NCBI GenBank assembly: GCA_001247695.2
Contig: LGRX02013999.1
Coordinates: 1-26,712 of the forward strand
Reading direction: 5' to 3'
Origin: Cymbomonas tetramitiformis
Lineage: Eukaryota; Chlorophyta; Pyramimonadophyceae; Pyramimonadales; Pyramimonadaceae
Length of the DNA stretch: 26,712 nt
Part shown: positions 1 to 8,809 of the stretch, in pieces
Layout of the letters: each line of letters begins with the position of its first letter
How positions within the stretch are numbered: position 1 is the stretch's first letter
Notes under the pieces: generated by a model
The model's input: only the letters and a program-made list of their open reading frames with translations
Databases searched by the model: none
What the model was told of the DNA's origin: nothing
Made by a program: the position numbers and the translations under genes

Positions 1-974
1 ATCACAGCCACAGACCCATCACAGCCACAGACCCATCCATAGCGGGAAATGAGGCTCCGCGACCGCGAGGCAGAAGCCCGGCGAGTATATGATGGCTGCC
101 TGTTCAGGCGGGGCTGCAGCCGCTTGATCGCGGCTGTGGCGGGGATCGACGGCTTGGGAGGTGCACCTCAAAGGAGTTTGCTTGTGCGTTGATGCTTGTC
201 GCCACAGATTGGGGACGAGGGTGACCTGGGCAGCTGGGGAGCTGCAGCGTTGGAGGGCAGCAGATGTGGGGCTGAACCTGAAGGTGAGTGTGCGTATTGA
301 GGTAGGTGCTCTGCCCGTAGGGTGGGTGTTGGTGCCCCAGAGGCGCGCAGCACCGCGGGCCTTCCGGTGCGAGTCTGCGGGCGGTGACCGGCCTGGTTGA
401 GGAACCGCACGGCACATGTGCCAGAGGAGGACGCATGCTCCGGAGTGCCGTTGATGGGAGGAGGGCCTCGGTGGTGGACGGTCTCGATGCGGAGGTTCAT
501 GAGGAAGGTAGGGTTTGGTTGCTGTGCTGCTGAAGGCCCTTGGATGGATGGTGGTGCAGTTGGCAGCGAGGGTTACAACGGATGCGGTGGGCGGACCCTT
601 ACCGGGGGAGGTAGGCACGAGTTGGGGAAAAAGACGTCAGGGCGGCAGGTAGAGACCTTGGTTGGAACTCGAGGAGGGGGAACGCAGCCTTGTCGGGGCG
701 GAGGATAGGGCATGAGGGAGGGGGCTGGCCACGCAAGGGAGTTGGTGAGCTTGGTTCCAGAAGGCTCGGGGGGGGGCGGGTTGTGAGAAAACCTTTGAGC
801 CTTCTGACTGCGAGTTTCCGGCGCAGCCAACCGGAGGCGCCAAAGCGCCTTTTGTCGGAAGCCGGGATGCAGTGCTCTTAGCGGAGCGTGGGCGGCATGG
901 TGGAGGGCTCTGCTGCGAGCGCCAGAGGAGCTTGGAGAGGGCGGAGGGGGTAATATAATCCATGTGGCGCTCAC
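1..974. other. GC-rich stretch with no recognisable gene
   Basis: Several long open frames cross this stretch on both strands, but they are low-complexity, Pro/Arg/Gly-rich translations without any recognisable domain, as expected for GC-rich noncoding DNA. Positions 1-34 hold two copies of a 17-bp unit. On the minus strand this is downstream of the last ankyrin exon seen (975-1073), so it may be intron or 3' sequence of that gene. No further ankyrin-like exon was found here. Confidence 0.5.
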
Positions 975-3900
975 CTTGCCTTGGGCATCCTTGTTGGCGC
1001 CCCCCTTCATTAGAGCCTCAGCAGTCTGGAGGTGGCCGAAGAAGATGGCGTGAAGCAGGGCCGTGCGGCCATTCTGCACCAAGGGAGTCGTGCGCTCAGT
1101 GCTCTTCAAGCACCAGGCAGCGATGATACTGCCTGGGTGCCACCCGTCAATCTGTGGCAGCTCGGGATGACAGGCATGGCAGGGTGCCACGCGTCAATCT
1201 ATGGCAGCTCGGGATGACAGGCATGGCAGGGTGCCACCCGTCAATCTGTGGCAGCTCGGGATGACAGGTATGCCAGGGTGCCACCCGTCAATCTGTGGCA
1301 GCTCGGGATGACAGGTATGGCAGGGTGCAGTATTCACATTTGTTGTTCTCACAGCGATGACCTGGACTAGCATTTGTCGTTCTCACAGCGATGACCTGGA
1401 CTAGCATTTGTTGTTCTCACAGCGATGACCTGGACTAGCATTTGTTGTTCTCACAGCGATGACCTGGACTAGCATTTGTTGTTCTCACAGCGATGACTTG
1501 GATTAGCATTTGTCGTTCTCACAGCGATGACGTGGAATAGCATTTGTTGTCCTCGCCGTGATTACGTGGAATAGCATTTGTTATGCTCACAACGATGACG
1601 TGGACTAGCATTTGTAGTTCTCACAGTGATGACGTGGACTAGCATTTGTAGTTCTCATAGCGATGACGTGGAATAGCATTTGTTGTCCTCACAGCGATGA
1701 CGTGGAAAAGCGTGGGCGGTGAGATACGGAGAGGGGAATAATAGGGGATTTGCCTTATCAGCATTTTCGGTGTTCACTCCGCTTTTCAGAAGATGTTCGG
1801 CAATATCCGTGAGGCCTTTCTTTGCCGCATAAATCAGCGGTGACAGCCCCGCCTGCCAATGGTGCGCCAAGTGGCACGGTCATCCCGCGCGCAAACCTCA
1901 GCCACACGGCGGTCACTAGGTCAGCCTCCTGTGAAGACCTCCATATGCGGAGTTGGGAGAAACCACGCGGAGGTCGTTGGACACCGCTGAAGAATTGCCG
2001 CATCAAAGTTTCACTGCACACATTTACTCAGCCTCAAGGTACCTCTTGCTGTACCGTCTGAGCAGAACCGAAGGGATGTATTTAAACGTCACTGAGAGAC
2101 TGCACACGCAGCGAGGAACTGCAGATGCAACCAACAAGAAGATGTATTGAAATCAGTGCCTCTGTGGGGCACCTACACCACATTTCTTCTCCGTGTTGGC
2201 GCCGGCATCAAGCAGAATACGCGCTATCTGAGGCTTCGATAGGTTGATTGCAATGCTCAGAGGCGGACGATTGCTCTGCAAAAGGTCCAATCCACCTCCC
2301 CATTCCCTCCTGCTCTCATCTCTCCCGCCTCCCCGTTCCCTCCTGCTCTCATCCTCCCGCCTCCCCAGTCCCTCCTGCTCTCATCTCCCGCCTCCCCAGT
2401 CCCTCCTGCTCTCATCTCCCGCCTCCCATTCCCTCCTGCTCTCATCTCCCGCCTCCCCATTCCTCCTGCTCTCATCTCCCCGCCTCCCCAGTCCCTCCCT
2501 CCTCATCTCCACTCCCCAGTCCCTCCTGCTCTGTCTCCCGCCTCCCCATTCCCTTCTGCTCTCATCTCCCGCCTCCCCATTCCCTCCTGCTCTCATCTCC
2601 CGCCTCCCCATTCCCTTCTGCTCTCATCTCCCAAAAGCATGGCTCAGATTTGTGCTGTGACCTGTCGTGCGACATGCCAGTGCAAATCTGGAGACAAATG
2701 CTTTTTTTTGCCTCAAACCGACGGCTGCGTTCACCCAACCCGCCCATTGTTTAGTGAACTCTGTGGCTTTTGACATTCTTTTGGCAAAGGAACATTCCTG
2801 GTAACTGGTGGTGAGCTGAGAGCATTTGATGAAGATCGCAGATCAAAGTACAAATAGCAAGATGGGAAATCATAAAGACAAGCGCGAGCAGAGCTGCATT
2901 TCTGACATGCTGTGTAAATGGGCAGAAGAAACCGAGTTTTTCAGACGCTATTCTATTCTGAGGCTATGGACATGCATGGCCTGAAACTGTCATCCACTCT
3001 GCAGGCAGCCGAACATCCTGCAGTGACATCAGAATGGAATTAGGTGTCTGCATGGCCTTGTATGTGTTGAATACCGCAGCTTCAGTGCGGTGTGGCCTCA
3101 GAGGTCCTTGCAGGGTGCAAGCCGCAAGCACTCACGGCGGGAACTAGTGGGTCGCGCATGTGTTTGCTTTCGACAAACCTTCCCTGTTAAGTTGTTTAAG
3201 TTTGCCCCAGCTGATACCAGCACTTTGACAATATCTTCGTGGTCGGACATCATGGCCCAGCCGAGTGGCGTGCGGTTGTACTGCAAAGGTACCCTTGCAG
3301 CCCAAAATCAGTCCCTGTGGGGTCTTTGCATCGTAGCTCGGAGGGACAAGCCGTTTGTGGCAAGGGCGCCTGAAAGAATCACCCGATTCTATGAGAGGGC
3401 ATCGTATGTCCCCCAATGTGCAGGTAATAGGAACAAACACAACTAAAATCTACACAAGATCGGGCGTGAACTGATCGTGGCTGCTAGAATCCATTCTTTG
3501 AGGATGTGGTCATCATCACGTGTGGGACCCATGACGCGCATGCAGTGTTCGAGGCGGTCATCATGACGTGTGGGACCCATGACGCGCATGCGCAGTGTTC
3601 GAGGCGGTCATCATGGCGTGTGGGACCCATGGCGCCCAGTGTTCGAGGCGGTCATCATCACGTGTGGGACCCACAAGCGAGCGCGCATGCACGTGTTCGG
3701 CGGTCATCATCCGTGTGGGACCTGACGCGCATGCAGTGTTGAGGCGGTCATCATCACGTGTGGGACCCATGCAGTGCATGCAGTGTTCGAGGCGGTCATC
3801 ATCACGTGTGGGACCTTGGCGCCTTCATGTTCGAGTAAGCGGTCATCATCAGCGTGTGGGACCTGAAGCGCGCATGCGGTGTTCGAGGCGTCATCATCAC

Positions 3901-5754
3901 GTGGGACCGCCGCGCGCATGCGGTGTTGAGGCGGCCATCACCACGTGTGGGACCCATATGACGCGCATGCAGTGTTCGAGGAGGGTCATCATCACGTGGC
4001 CGGACCTGCGGCGCATGCGTGTTCGGCGGTCGCTCGTGTGGGACCTATATGCATGCAGTGTTCGAGGCGATCATCATCACGTGTGGGACCCTCGCGCAGT
4101 CACAGTGTTCGAGCCCGGTCCTCATCACGTGTGGGACCTCATGGCGCGCATACGTGTTCAGGCGGTCATCATGGCGTGTGGGACCTCAGCCTGCAGTGTT
4201 CGAGGCGATCGCCATCATCACGTGTGCCCGGACCCAGCGCGCATGCGGTGTTCGGGCGGTCATCATCACGTGGGGACCTGATCTATACGTTAGGGTTGAG
4301 GGCTGGTATGTCCCCCCATCTCATGATAGGGCTTCGTATATCCCCCCCCATCTCATGAGAAGGTTTCGTATGTTCCCCCCCATACATTTAGAGGGCTTAG
4401 AATATCCCTCTACTTTCTGGGAGGCTTGGTATGTCTACCCTGATATGAGAAGTATATTTATTCCCTTCGTATTAAAGAGGGCTTGATACTTCCCCCAAAC
4501 TTGATGCGAGGGGCTTGCATGTCCTCCCTATTCTATGTCCCCCCTATTGAGTGAGAAGGCTTGGTTTGTCCCCCTTCTTTAGGAGAGGGCCTGGTGTATC
4601 CTCCTATTTCATCGCCCCATTTACCATGGGTATAATTATGGAACAATCTATCATTTAACAAAAAATTGTAATTAAAAAAAATACCCAGTCGATTCTCTGT
4701 GCAGCAGCCAGTGTGCCACTTCGATTCGAGCCTCCTGCACTGGACTCCCAACCAGTTGAATTCACGATTGCAGGTGCAGCGAGGTTCAGCAGGAGGAGAA
4801 GGCGGGCCCTCACCTTCTCCACCGCGTCTTTATTGGAACCAGCTTCGAGGAGCATAGTGACCACTGCCACTTGCCCGTTTTTCGCCGCCATGTGGAGCGC
4901 CGTTCCACGCTGCGGGGACGCCGCATACCCCCCCTTGAGGATTCAGCCAATGTACTCCCACCATCTCGATATCCACCCTCCAATATCATCCAAATACAAC
5001 ATACGCATCAAACGTCGTCCACAAACAACACCAACTACTATTGTCATTCACAGACAACACCGGCTTCCACTGTCATTCACAGACAACACCGACCTGCAGC
5101 GTTTTCGACGGACATCGCCGCACTGTTGAGTCCTGCCCTGCGCTGCGAGGCTCTGCGGCCTCCTCAGTCGGAATCAGGTCTCGGGCTCCCGTCACGACGG
5201 ACATCGCCTTGAGTTGTTATCGCCTTGAGTTTCAAGGCGAGACGTGAAGCACGGGTAAACATTACGTGAGAAGCCACAAAGAACGCTGTCCGCATGAAGG
5301 TTGTGGGCGAACTGAGCGTGGGAGCTCGGCTCACCGCGGGGTTTGAGCTTGAGCCAGACTTAGCTTCGAGGTTGATCCCAGCCGCAAGCAAGGCGTCGAC
5401 GATGTCAGTATTGCCCGTTTTCGCGGCCAGGTGCAGCGCCGTATAACCGTTCTGCGACGAGCAGGCACACCCTTGTGACCCATTATTTCTGTGGTGAGCG
5501 GCACTTGAGCGCATCTTTCACCCGCAGCCTCCAGGCACGTGCCGCGCGACAGCATTCCCCGACTGTTGAATGACACGTTAGCGCATCGTCGGCAGTACCA
5601 TCGTGCTAGAACGGAGCGCGCGGTATCAGAAAGGAAAGGTCGTCGGCAGTACCCAGTCCCCCGCATTGAGCGGGACGTCAGAATCTGCTGCAAGCGCCTC
5701 CTTGAGAGCGCTCAGATCTCCGTCCGATGCTGCGGTGTGCAACCGTGTGGATGG
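975..5754 (-). CDS. Ankyrin-repeat protein gene, seven exons visible, partial
   Basis: Seven minus-strand exons, in transcript order: 5653-5754, 5335-5451, 4814-4909, 3179-3280, 2177-2275, 1754-1852 and 975-1073. Each follows a CAG acceptor and is a multiple of three (102, 117, 96, 102, 99, 99 and 99 nt), so all introns are phase 0. Each encodes roughly one ankyrin repeat with the helix-turn-helix signature: NGYTALHLAAKTG in the second exon, RGTALHMAAKNG in the third, NGRTALLHAIFFGH in the last. Ankyrin repeats act as protein-binding scaffolds; no partner can be inferred. Donors are GT except after 1754, where the sequence reads AAG|GCAAAT, a GC-AG intron. The first listed exon (repeat core RLHTAASDGDL) is less certain because its acceptor was chosen only from frame and spacing. 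Neither a start codon nor a terminal exon was identified, so the gene is partial as annotated. The introns (201-1533 bp) contain the minisatellites listed separately. Confidence 0.8.
1137..1324. repeat. Four 47-bp tandem repeats in an ankyrin-gene intron
   Basis: The unit beginning GTGCCACCCGTCAATCTGTG recurs at 1137, 1184, 1231 and 1278 with exact 47-bp spacing and only a few substitutions. It lies inside the intron between the exons at 975-1073 and 1754-1852. Confidence 0.95.
1335..1708. repeat. Eleven 34-bp tandem repeats in the same intron
   Basis: The unit starting AGCATTTGTTGTTCTCACAG recurs every 34 bp from 1335 to 1675, with scattered substitutions that increase towards the right. 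Together with the 47-bp array it fills most of this 680-bp intron. No conserved open frame runs through it, so it is a minisatellite rather than a coding repeat. Confidence 0.95.
2292..2632. repeat. Polypyrimidine minisatellite, units of about 30 bp
   Basis: About a dozen imperfect units of the type CTCATCTCCCGCCTCCCCAT (unit length about 29-31 bp) form a nearly pure pyrimidine strand. On the ankyrin gene's sense (minus) strand this is polypurine. It lies in the intron between the exons at 2177-2275 and 3179-3280. Long Ser/Pro/Leu-rich open frames here are artefacts of the repeat. Mirror-symmetric homopurine tracts can adopt triplex DNA, but that is only inference here. Confidence 0.9.
2633..3178. 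other. Remainder of ankyrin intron, nothing recognised
   Basis: Mixed-composition intron sequence between the polypyrimidine array and the exon at 3179-3280. No repeat, open frame with domain content, or RNA gene was recognised. Confidence 0.5.
3508..4280. repeat. About 17 degenerate repeats of 40-54 bp with a CACGTG-type core
   Basis: Each unit contains GGTCATCATCACGTGTGGGA followed by a short segment rich in alternating GCGCATGC. Spacing varies from about 40 to 54 bp because units have lost or gained segments. The array lies within the 1533-bp intron between the exons at 3179-3280 and 4814-4909. The long open frames crossing it change phase from unit to unit and are not genes. Confidence 0.9.
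4290..4620. repeat. Highly degenerate repeats of about 40 bp
   Basis: Recurring blocks of the kind GGCTTGGTATGTCCCCCC, each followed by a short AT-richer segment such as ATCTCATGAGA. Roughly eight decayed copies continue the minisatellite character of this intron. Period and copy number are approximate. Confidence 0.6.
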
Positions 5755-6472
5755 CTGAGCGAGCCCCACACCCAGAACATAGCACCCGCCTTCCGCAGTC
5801 TTGGGATGCCTTCTTCAGGAGCTGTGGAAATGGGAAATTAGCTGCCACATGGAAGCAGGAACCTATTGTAATACAAGCGACAAATCGTCTTAGGATGTGC
5901 TGCGATTTCAGTTTCGGGAAAACACAGGAGCCTCGTCTCAGAAGCATCGGAAAGCAATTTTCAGGGTAGTTACACATCCCCTGAATAAACTTGTCACAGA
6001 TGTCCGTTTATAAACGAACCCTGCGACAAGAGGGTGAGAATCCGGTCGGTCAATCGACAAAATTTTGGCACTTCTCAGTCGTATGCCGCTCCAAGCGTAC
6101 ATGGAGGAGCTTCATTAACGAACTTTCCGCGGGCCAATACGAAGTAAGGATCGATGCACGCAGACCCTTGAAACCTGCACTATCAGGAGGCCTCGGGGAA
6201 GTGGCATCGCATCGCAGCGGGCTTCGATTAGCTTTATGCCCGAAAACGTTGCATCGAAGTTAAATTCACGCACGGGCTTGAAAGCTCAAGGAGGGAATTG
6301 TGTTGATTTACACTCGGGCTTTCGGGAAAATACCACAAAGCAGCTGAAGAGTTTCCCGAAGAACATATCCATAGTGTATTCCGGAAAGGTTCACAACCCC
6401 GCTTCTTGTCGTTTCGGGTTTGGTGTGTCTTGAGGTGGCTAAAACGTTCCATTTCTTACGTAAGCATTACTA
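5755..6472. other. No gene recognised
   Basis: This is upstream of the first ankyrin exon recognised, on that gene's strand, so it may hold further introns, a 5' exon or the promoter. None could be identified with confidence. Open frames here have no recognisable domains. Confidence 0.4.
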
Positions 6473-6480
6473 CTGTAACT

Positions 6481-6669
6481 TAGGGGTGCCCAACTAAAGT
6501 TGAGCCGTCCAATGTTTTCAGATCGGGAACATCGGAAGGTCCGAAGAGATTCCTGGGGAGCAACAAAGGAATGTATCGTATTTTGATCTCTGGAATCGTA
6601 TATGGACTGTCGGATTCGGAAATTGCCACTGTTAAAAATGAACGGACCAGTTTAAGTTGGGCAGCTCTA
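6481..6669. mobile_element. hAT-type MITE with 8-bp target-site duplication
   Basis: A 189-bp noncoding element. The left end reads TAGGGGTGCCCAAC and the right end, reverse-complemented, TAGAGCTGCCCAAC (12 of 14 identical), with weaker similarity continuing inward. It is flanked by a perfect 8-bp direct repeat, CTGTAACT, at 6473-6480 and 6670-6677. An 8-bp duplication with TAGGG/CAGGG-type ends is characteristic of the hAT superfamily. It encodes no transposase, so it would depend on an autonomous relative elsewhere in the genome. Confidence 0.85.
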
Positions 6670-6677
6670 CTGTAACT

Positions 6678-7279
6678 GTTCACTCACTGTAACACTCAAC
6701 ACCCAACGGGCCAATAATGTCGCTGTCGTGACAAAGTACGAGACTAGTGACACGAGTAGGAAGTCTTGGCCCTATCCACACCCGTGGATCTAAAAACACC
6801 CACTCTTTAGATACGATAATCGTTATGAACTATTTGAATATGGAAAGGGAAGGGTTATACGCGCTGGAATTCACACGTCGTTTCCGTCTCAATCCCGGAA
6901 AAATTCTGAACCAGCGTGACGGTCATATCGTCTCGCATCGTCTCGCATGTCATCGTGAATTTAATTTCCAGGATTATTAAATCATCATCAATTTATCTTC
7001 CATCGATATCGCGGATACGATTGCCGTTGGCGTTGACTAGCTCAAGGATAAAGAGCTGCGCACCAACATTTACTGCTCATAATTTTCTCAACGGTCCTTC
7101 GCTTCGCCTCATGGGCGGAACGATGTCGTGGCTGCTGTGTTATGCGCAGGGATTTCGGAAGTGTTTGGCTGCTTCTATTTTTCAGTTTACTTATGCATAT
7201 GTGCCAACTCACGATACTCATTTTGTGCAGCTTGTGTCGCAGGTTTTCCGATGGCGAGGAGGGGCGCGCTTTCTTGTGG
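6678..7279. other. No gene recognised
   Basis: Unique-looking sequence between the hAT MITE and the structured repeats. Open frames are short and show no recognisable domain, Cys pattern or splice-bounded exon. Confidence 0.4.
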
Positions 7280-7324
7280 TGTGGAAGTCTAGGGCAACCT
7301 AGCTTGGGATCACACCCAACCACA
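7280..7324 (+). repeat. Three-stem structured repeat, copy 1
   Basis: Can fold as an outer stem TGTGG (7280-7284) with CCACA (7320-7324), enclosing hairpin CTAGG/CCTAG (7289-7293 with 7298-7302) and hairpin TTGGG/CCCAA (7304-7308 with 7315-7319). The linkers AAGT and C are identical to those of copy 2 at 7460-7513. It may be an RNA, a SINE fragment or a transposon end; which of these is not known. Confidence 0.55.
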
Positions 7325-7459
7325 TCGGACCCACCTTGTTCTCACGTTTTATTCAACTCACTTTGAATATGCATACAAAGTTTGAGGAGCATCGAGGTGT
7401 GTTAAGTTAGAGACTGATTTATCTTTTTGGGTTTATGGCGTCATCGCGACCTCTTGGGT

Positions 7460-7513
7460 TGTGGAAGTCAAGGTTGAGCATGCCAACCTTGCTTGGGTTC
7501 GAACCCAACCACA
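7460..7513 (+). repeat. Three-stem structured repeat, copy 2 (tRNA-like T-arm)
   Basis: Outer stem TGTGG (7460-7464) with CCACA (7509-7513). First hairpin CAAGGTTG/CAACCTTG (7469-7476 with 7484-7491) with the 7-nt loop AGCATGC. Second hairpin is the palindrome TTGGGTTCGAACCCAA (7493-7508), which contains a sequence matching the RNA polymerase III B-box, GGTTCGAACCC. It lacks a clear D-arm, so it is not called a tRNA gene. A tRNA-derived SINE or tRNA-like element is the best alternative. Confidence 0.55.
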
Positions 7514-7637
7514 TCGAAGTCCTCTGTGTTAGCGCACGAAACTTTGCACTAAATTTGCTGAGACTAATATTAGTTCACCATCTTGCGCGCAAGTAGTATG
7601 ATGTAGCGTTTACGGACAGAATTTTTCCCCACCACAA

Positions 7638-7800
7638 AAACCCTAGGGCTGCGCCCTAGGGTTGGGGTAAAATCCAATCCCCAAACCCTACAACATTCTA
7701 CTATCCTCCAAACCCTAGGATGACGTGTCAATTTCCCGGTGAGCTTCCGGTGAGCTTCCGGTGAATTTATCCGGTTCGGTGAGAGTTTCCGGTGGAATAA
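7638..7800. repeat. Left margin of viral element: hairpin and short tandem repeats
   Basis: A perfect 11-bp stem (AACCCTAGGGC at 7639-7649, loop TGC, complementary arm 7653-7663) is followed by three occurrences of the telomere-like octamer AAACCCTA (7638, 7683, 7710). Tandem units of CCGGTGAGCTT follow at 7737 and 7748, with degenerate CCGGT-containing copies to about 7794. Composition drops to very AT-rich straight after this. It is a candidate terminal region of the element, but no matching inverted copy was found near 24500. Confidence 0.45.
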
Positions 7801-7834
7801 ATATAAATATGATAAATTAGAAAAAAATAATTTA

Positions 7835-8308
7835 TCATCTGTTTCTCCAATATTCCTTTCCATACGAAACAAATATTTCTTCATTCTTCTTTATATCTTT
7901 TTTTAATCGAACATTCCCGACAGAATTTATTACAGCATTATTTTTGCATTTAATTTTCTTGGCTGTTTGAGGAGTGCAATCATTAAATTTACCGGCTACG
8001 GAATTTGTTTTTGATGCATCATAAAATAAATTTTTATTTTTCTCCCAAATGTGCGTTCGTTGATTTAATGGAGGGAGTTGATTTGATGTCAATTTTTGTG
8101 TGCCAACGGTATACCTACCAACTAATTTATCTTTTTTTAAATCTTCTTTAGCGTATACACCCAAACCTGAATTGGGAATACTACTTTCACTTATATTAAC
8201 AACTCTATGAACATAACAATATGGACTATATTTACATGTCATGTTGCGACATTGGTTCCCACTACTTTTAGAAATAGCAATGCAGCGCTCACAAGGCGTT
8301 TTCTTCAT
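7835..8308 (-). CDS. SET-domain protein (lysine methyltransferase family)
   Basis: 157 residues from an ATG at 8308. The N-terminal 35 residues hold a Cys/His cluster (CERC, CRNMTC, YCYVH) that probably binds zinc. The rest matches a compact SET domain: the N-terminal SET motif SGLGVYAKEDL near residue 47, the substrate/cofactor core FNDCTPQTA near residue 108 in place of the usual NHS, and the C-terminal catalytic block EEIFVSYGKEYW near residue 143. SET proteins transfer methyl groups from S-adenosylmethionine to lysines, often on histones. Small viral SET proteins can modify host chromatin; a similar role here is inference. The NHS variant may affect activity. It is the leftmost gene of the element and is divergent from the next gene. 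Confidence 0.75.
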   Translation of the reverse strand: MKKTPCERCIAISKSSGNQCRNMTCKYSPYCYVHRVVNISESSIPNSGLGVYAKEDLKKDKLVGRYTVGTQKLTSNQLPPLNQRTHIWEKNKNLFYDASKTNSVAGKFNDCTPQTAKKIKCKNNAVINSVGNVRLKKDIKKNEEIFVSYGKEYWRNR

Positions 8309-8398
8309 TAATATGACATAACATTAAAATTGTAGCTAAACTTCTACAATAAACATAAACTAACTTAAAAAATAAATATTATAACTTAATTTAATAAA

Positions 8399-8809
8399 AT
8401 GATTTCGGTAGTTAAATATAATAATTTTGATATTGAAAAATTGAGTATTGAAAATGTTGATTTTACAAAAATAAAAAGTAAATCTAAACCATATAAGTTT
8501 ATAAGTATTCAATATGATCAAAAGCCGTTATACTTAGAAACACCAAAAATGCATTGTCCATTTGGAGTTAACAACTTTGAAGGTAGTGACCGGTATAATA
8601 TTTCGTTTAATTTAGTTGAAGATATGGAAAATATTATATTAGCTATAGAGGATAAAATTGTAAATCATATTTATGAAAATCAAATAAAATATTTTTCCAA
8701 AGATACTTTTAAACTTTCAAACTTGAAAGAACTTTTTAATAGCTCGATCAAAGTAAATCAAAATAAGAATTATTCACTGATGATATATAATAAAGAAACA
8801 AATGAGTAA
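8399..8809 (+). CDS. Small protein of unknown function
   Basis: 136 residues, ATG at 8399, AT-rich like its neighbours. The central segment YLETPKMHCPFGVNNF resembles, from memory only, a motif in a conserved small protein family of algal DNA viruses, some members of which are suspected to bind single-stranded DNA. I cannot confirm this. No membrane segment, zinc motif or signal peptide is visible. Its stop codon overlaps the start of the integrase frame (ATGAGTAA at 8802-8809), so the two may be expressed from one transcript. Confidence 0.6.
   Translation: MISVVKYNNFDIEKLSIENVDFTKIKSKSKPYKFISIQYDQKPLYLETPKMHCPFGVNNFEGSDRYNISFNLVEDMENIILAIEDKIVNHIYENQIKYFSKDTFKLSNLKELFNSSIKVNQNKNYSLMIYNKETNE

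Noticed and set aside
19..1190. Long open frames on both strands in the GC-rich left end
   Set aside because: Low-complexity translations with no domain. The only supported coding piece is the splice-bounded ankyrin exon at 975-1073.
2244..2754. Ser/Pro/Leu-rich frames across the pyrimidine repeat
   Set aside because: Open in several frames only because the repeat lacks stop triplets; the repeat lies inside an intron.
3508..4280. CRISPR-like array
   Set aside because: Repeats degenerate along their whole length with no constant repeat and variable spacer pattern, and the context is eukaryotic intron.
3506..4486. His/Arg/Cys-rich frames across the 40-54 bp repeats
   Set aside because: Unit lengths vary without keeping frame, so no repeat protein can be selected.
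7570..7884. 104-residue minus-strand frame at the left margin
   Set aside because: Overlaps the SET gene end and runs through hairpin and tandem repeats; no ATG context or domain supports it.
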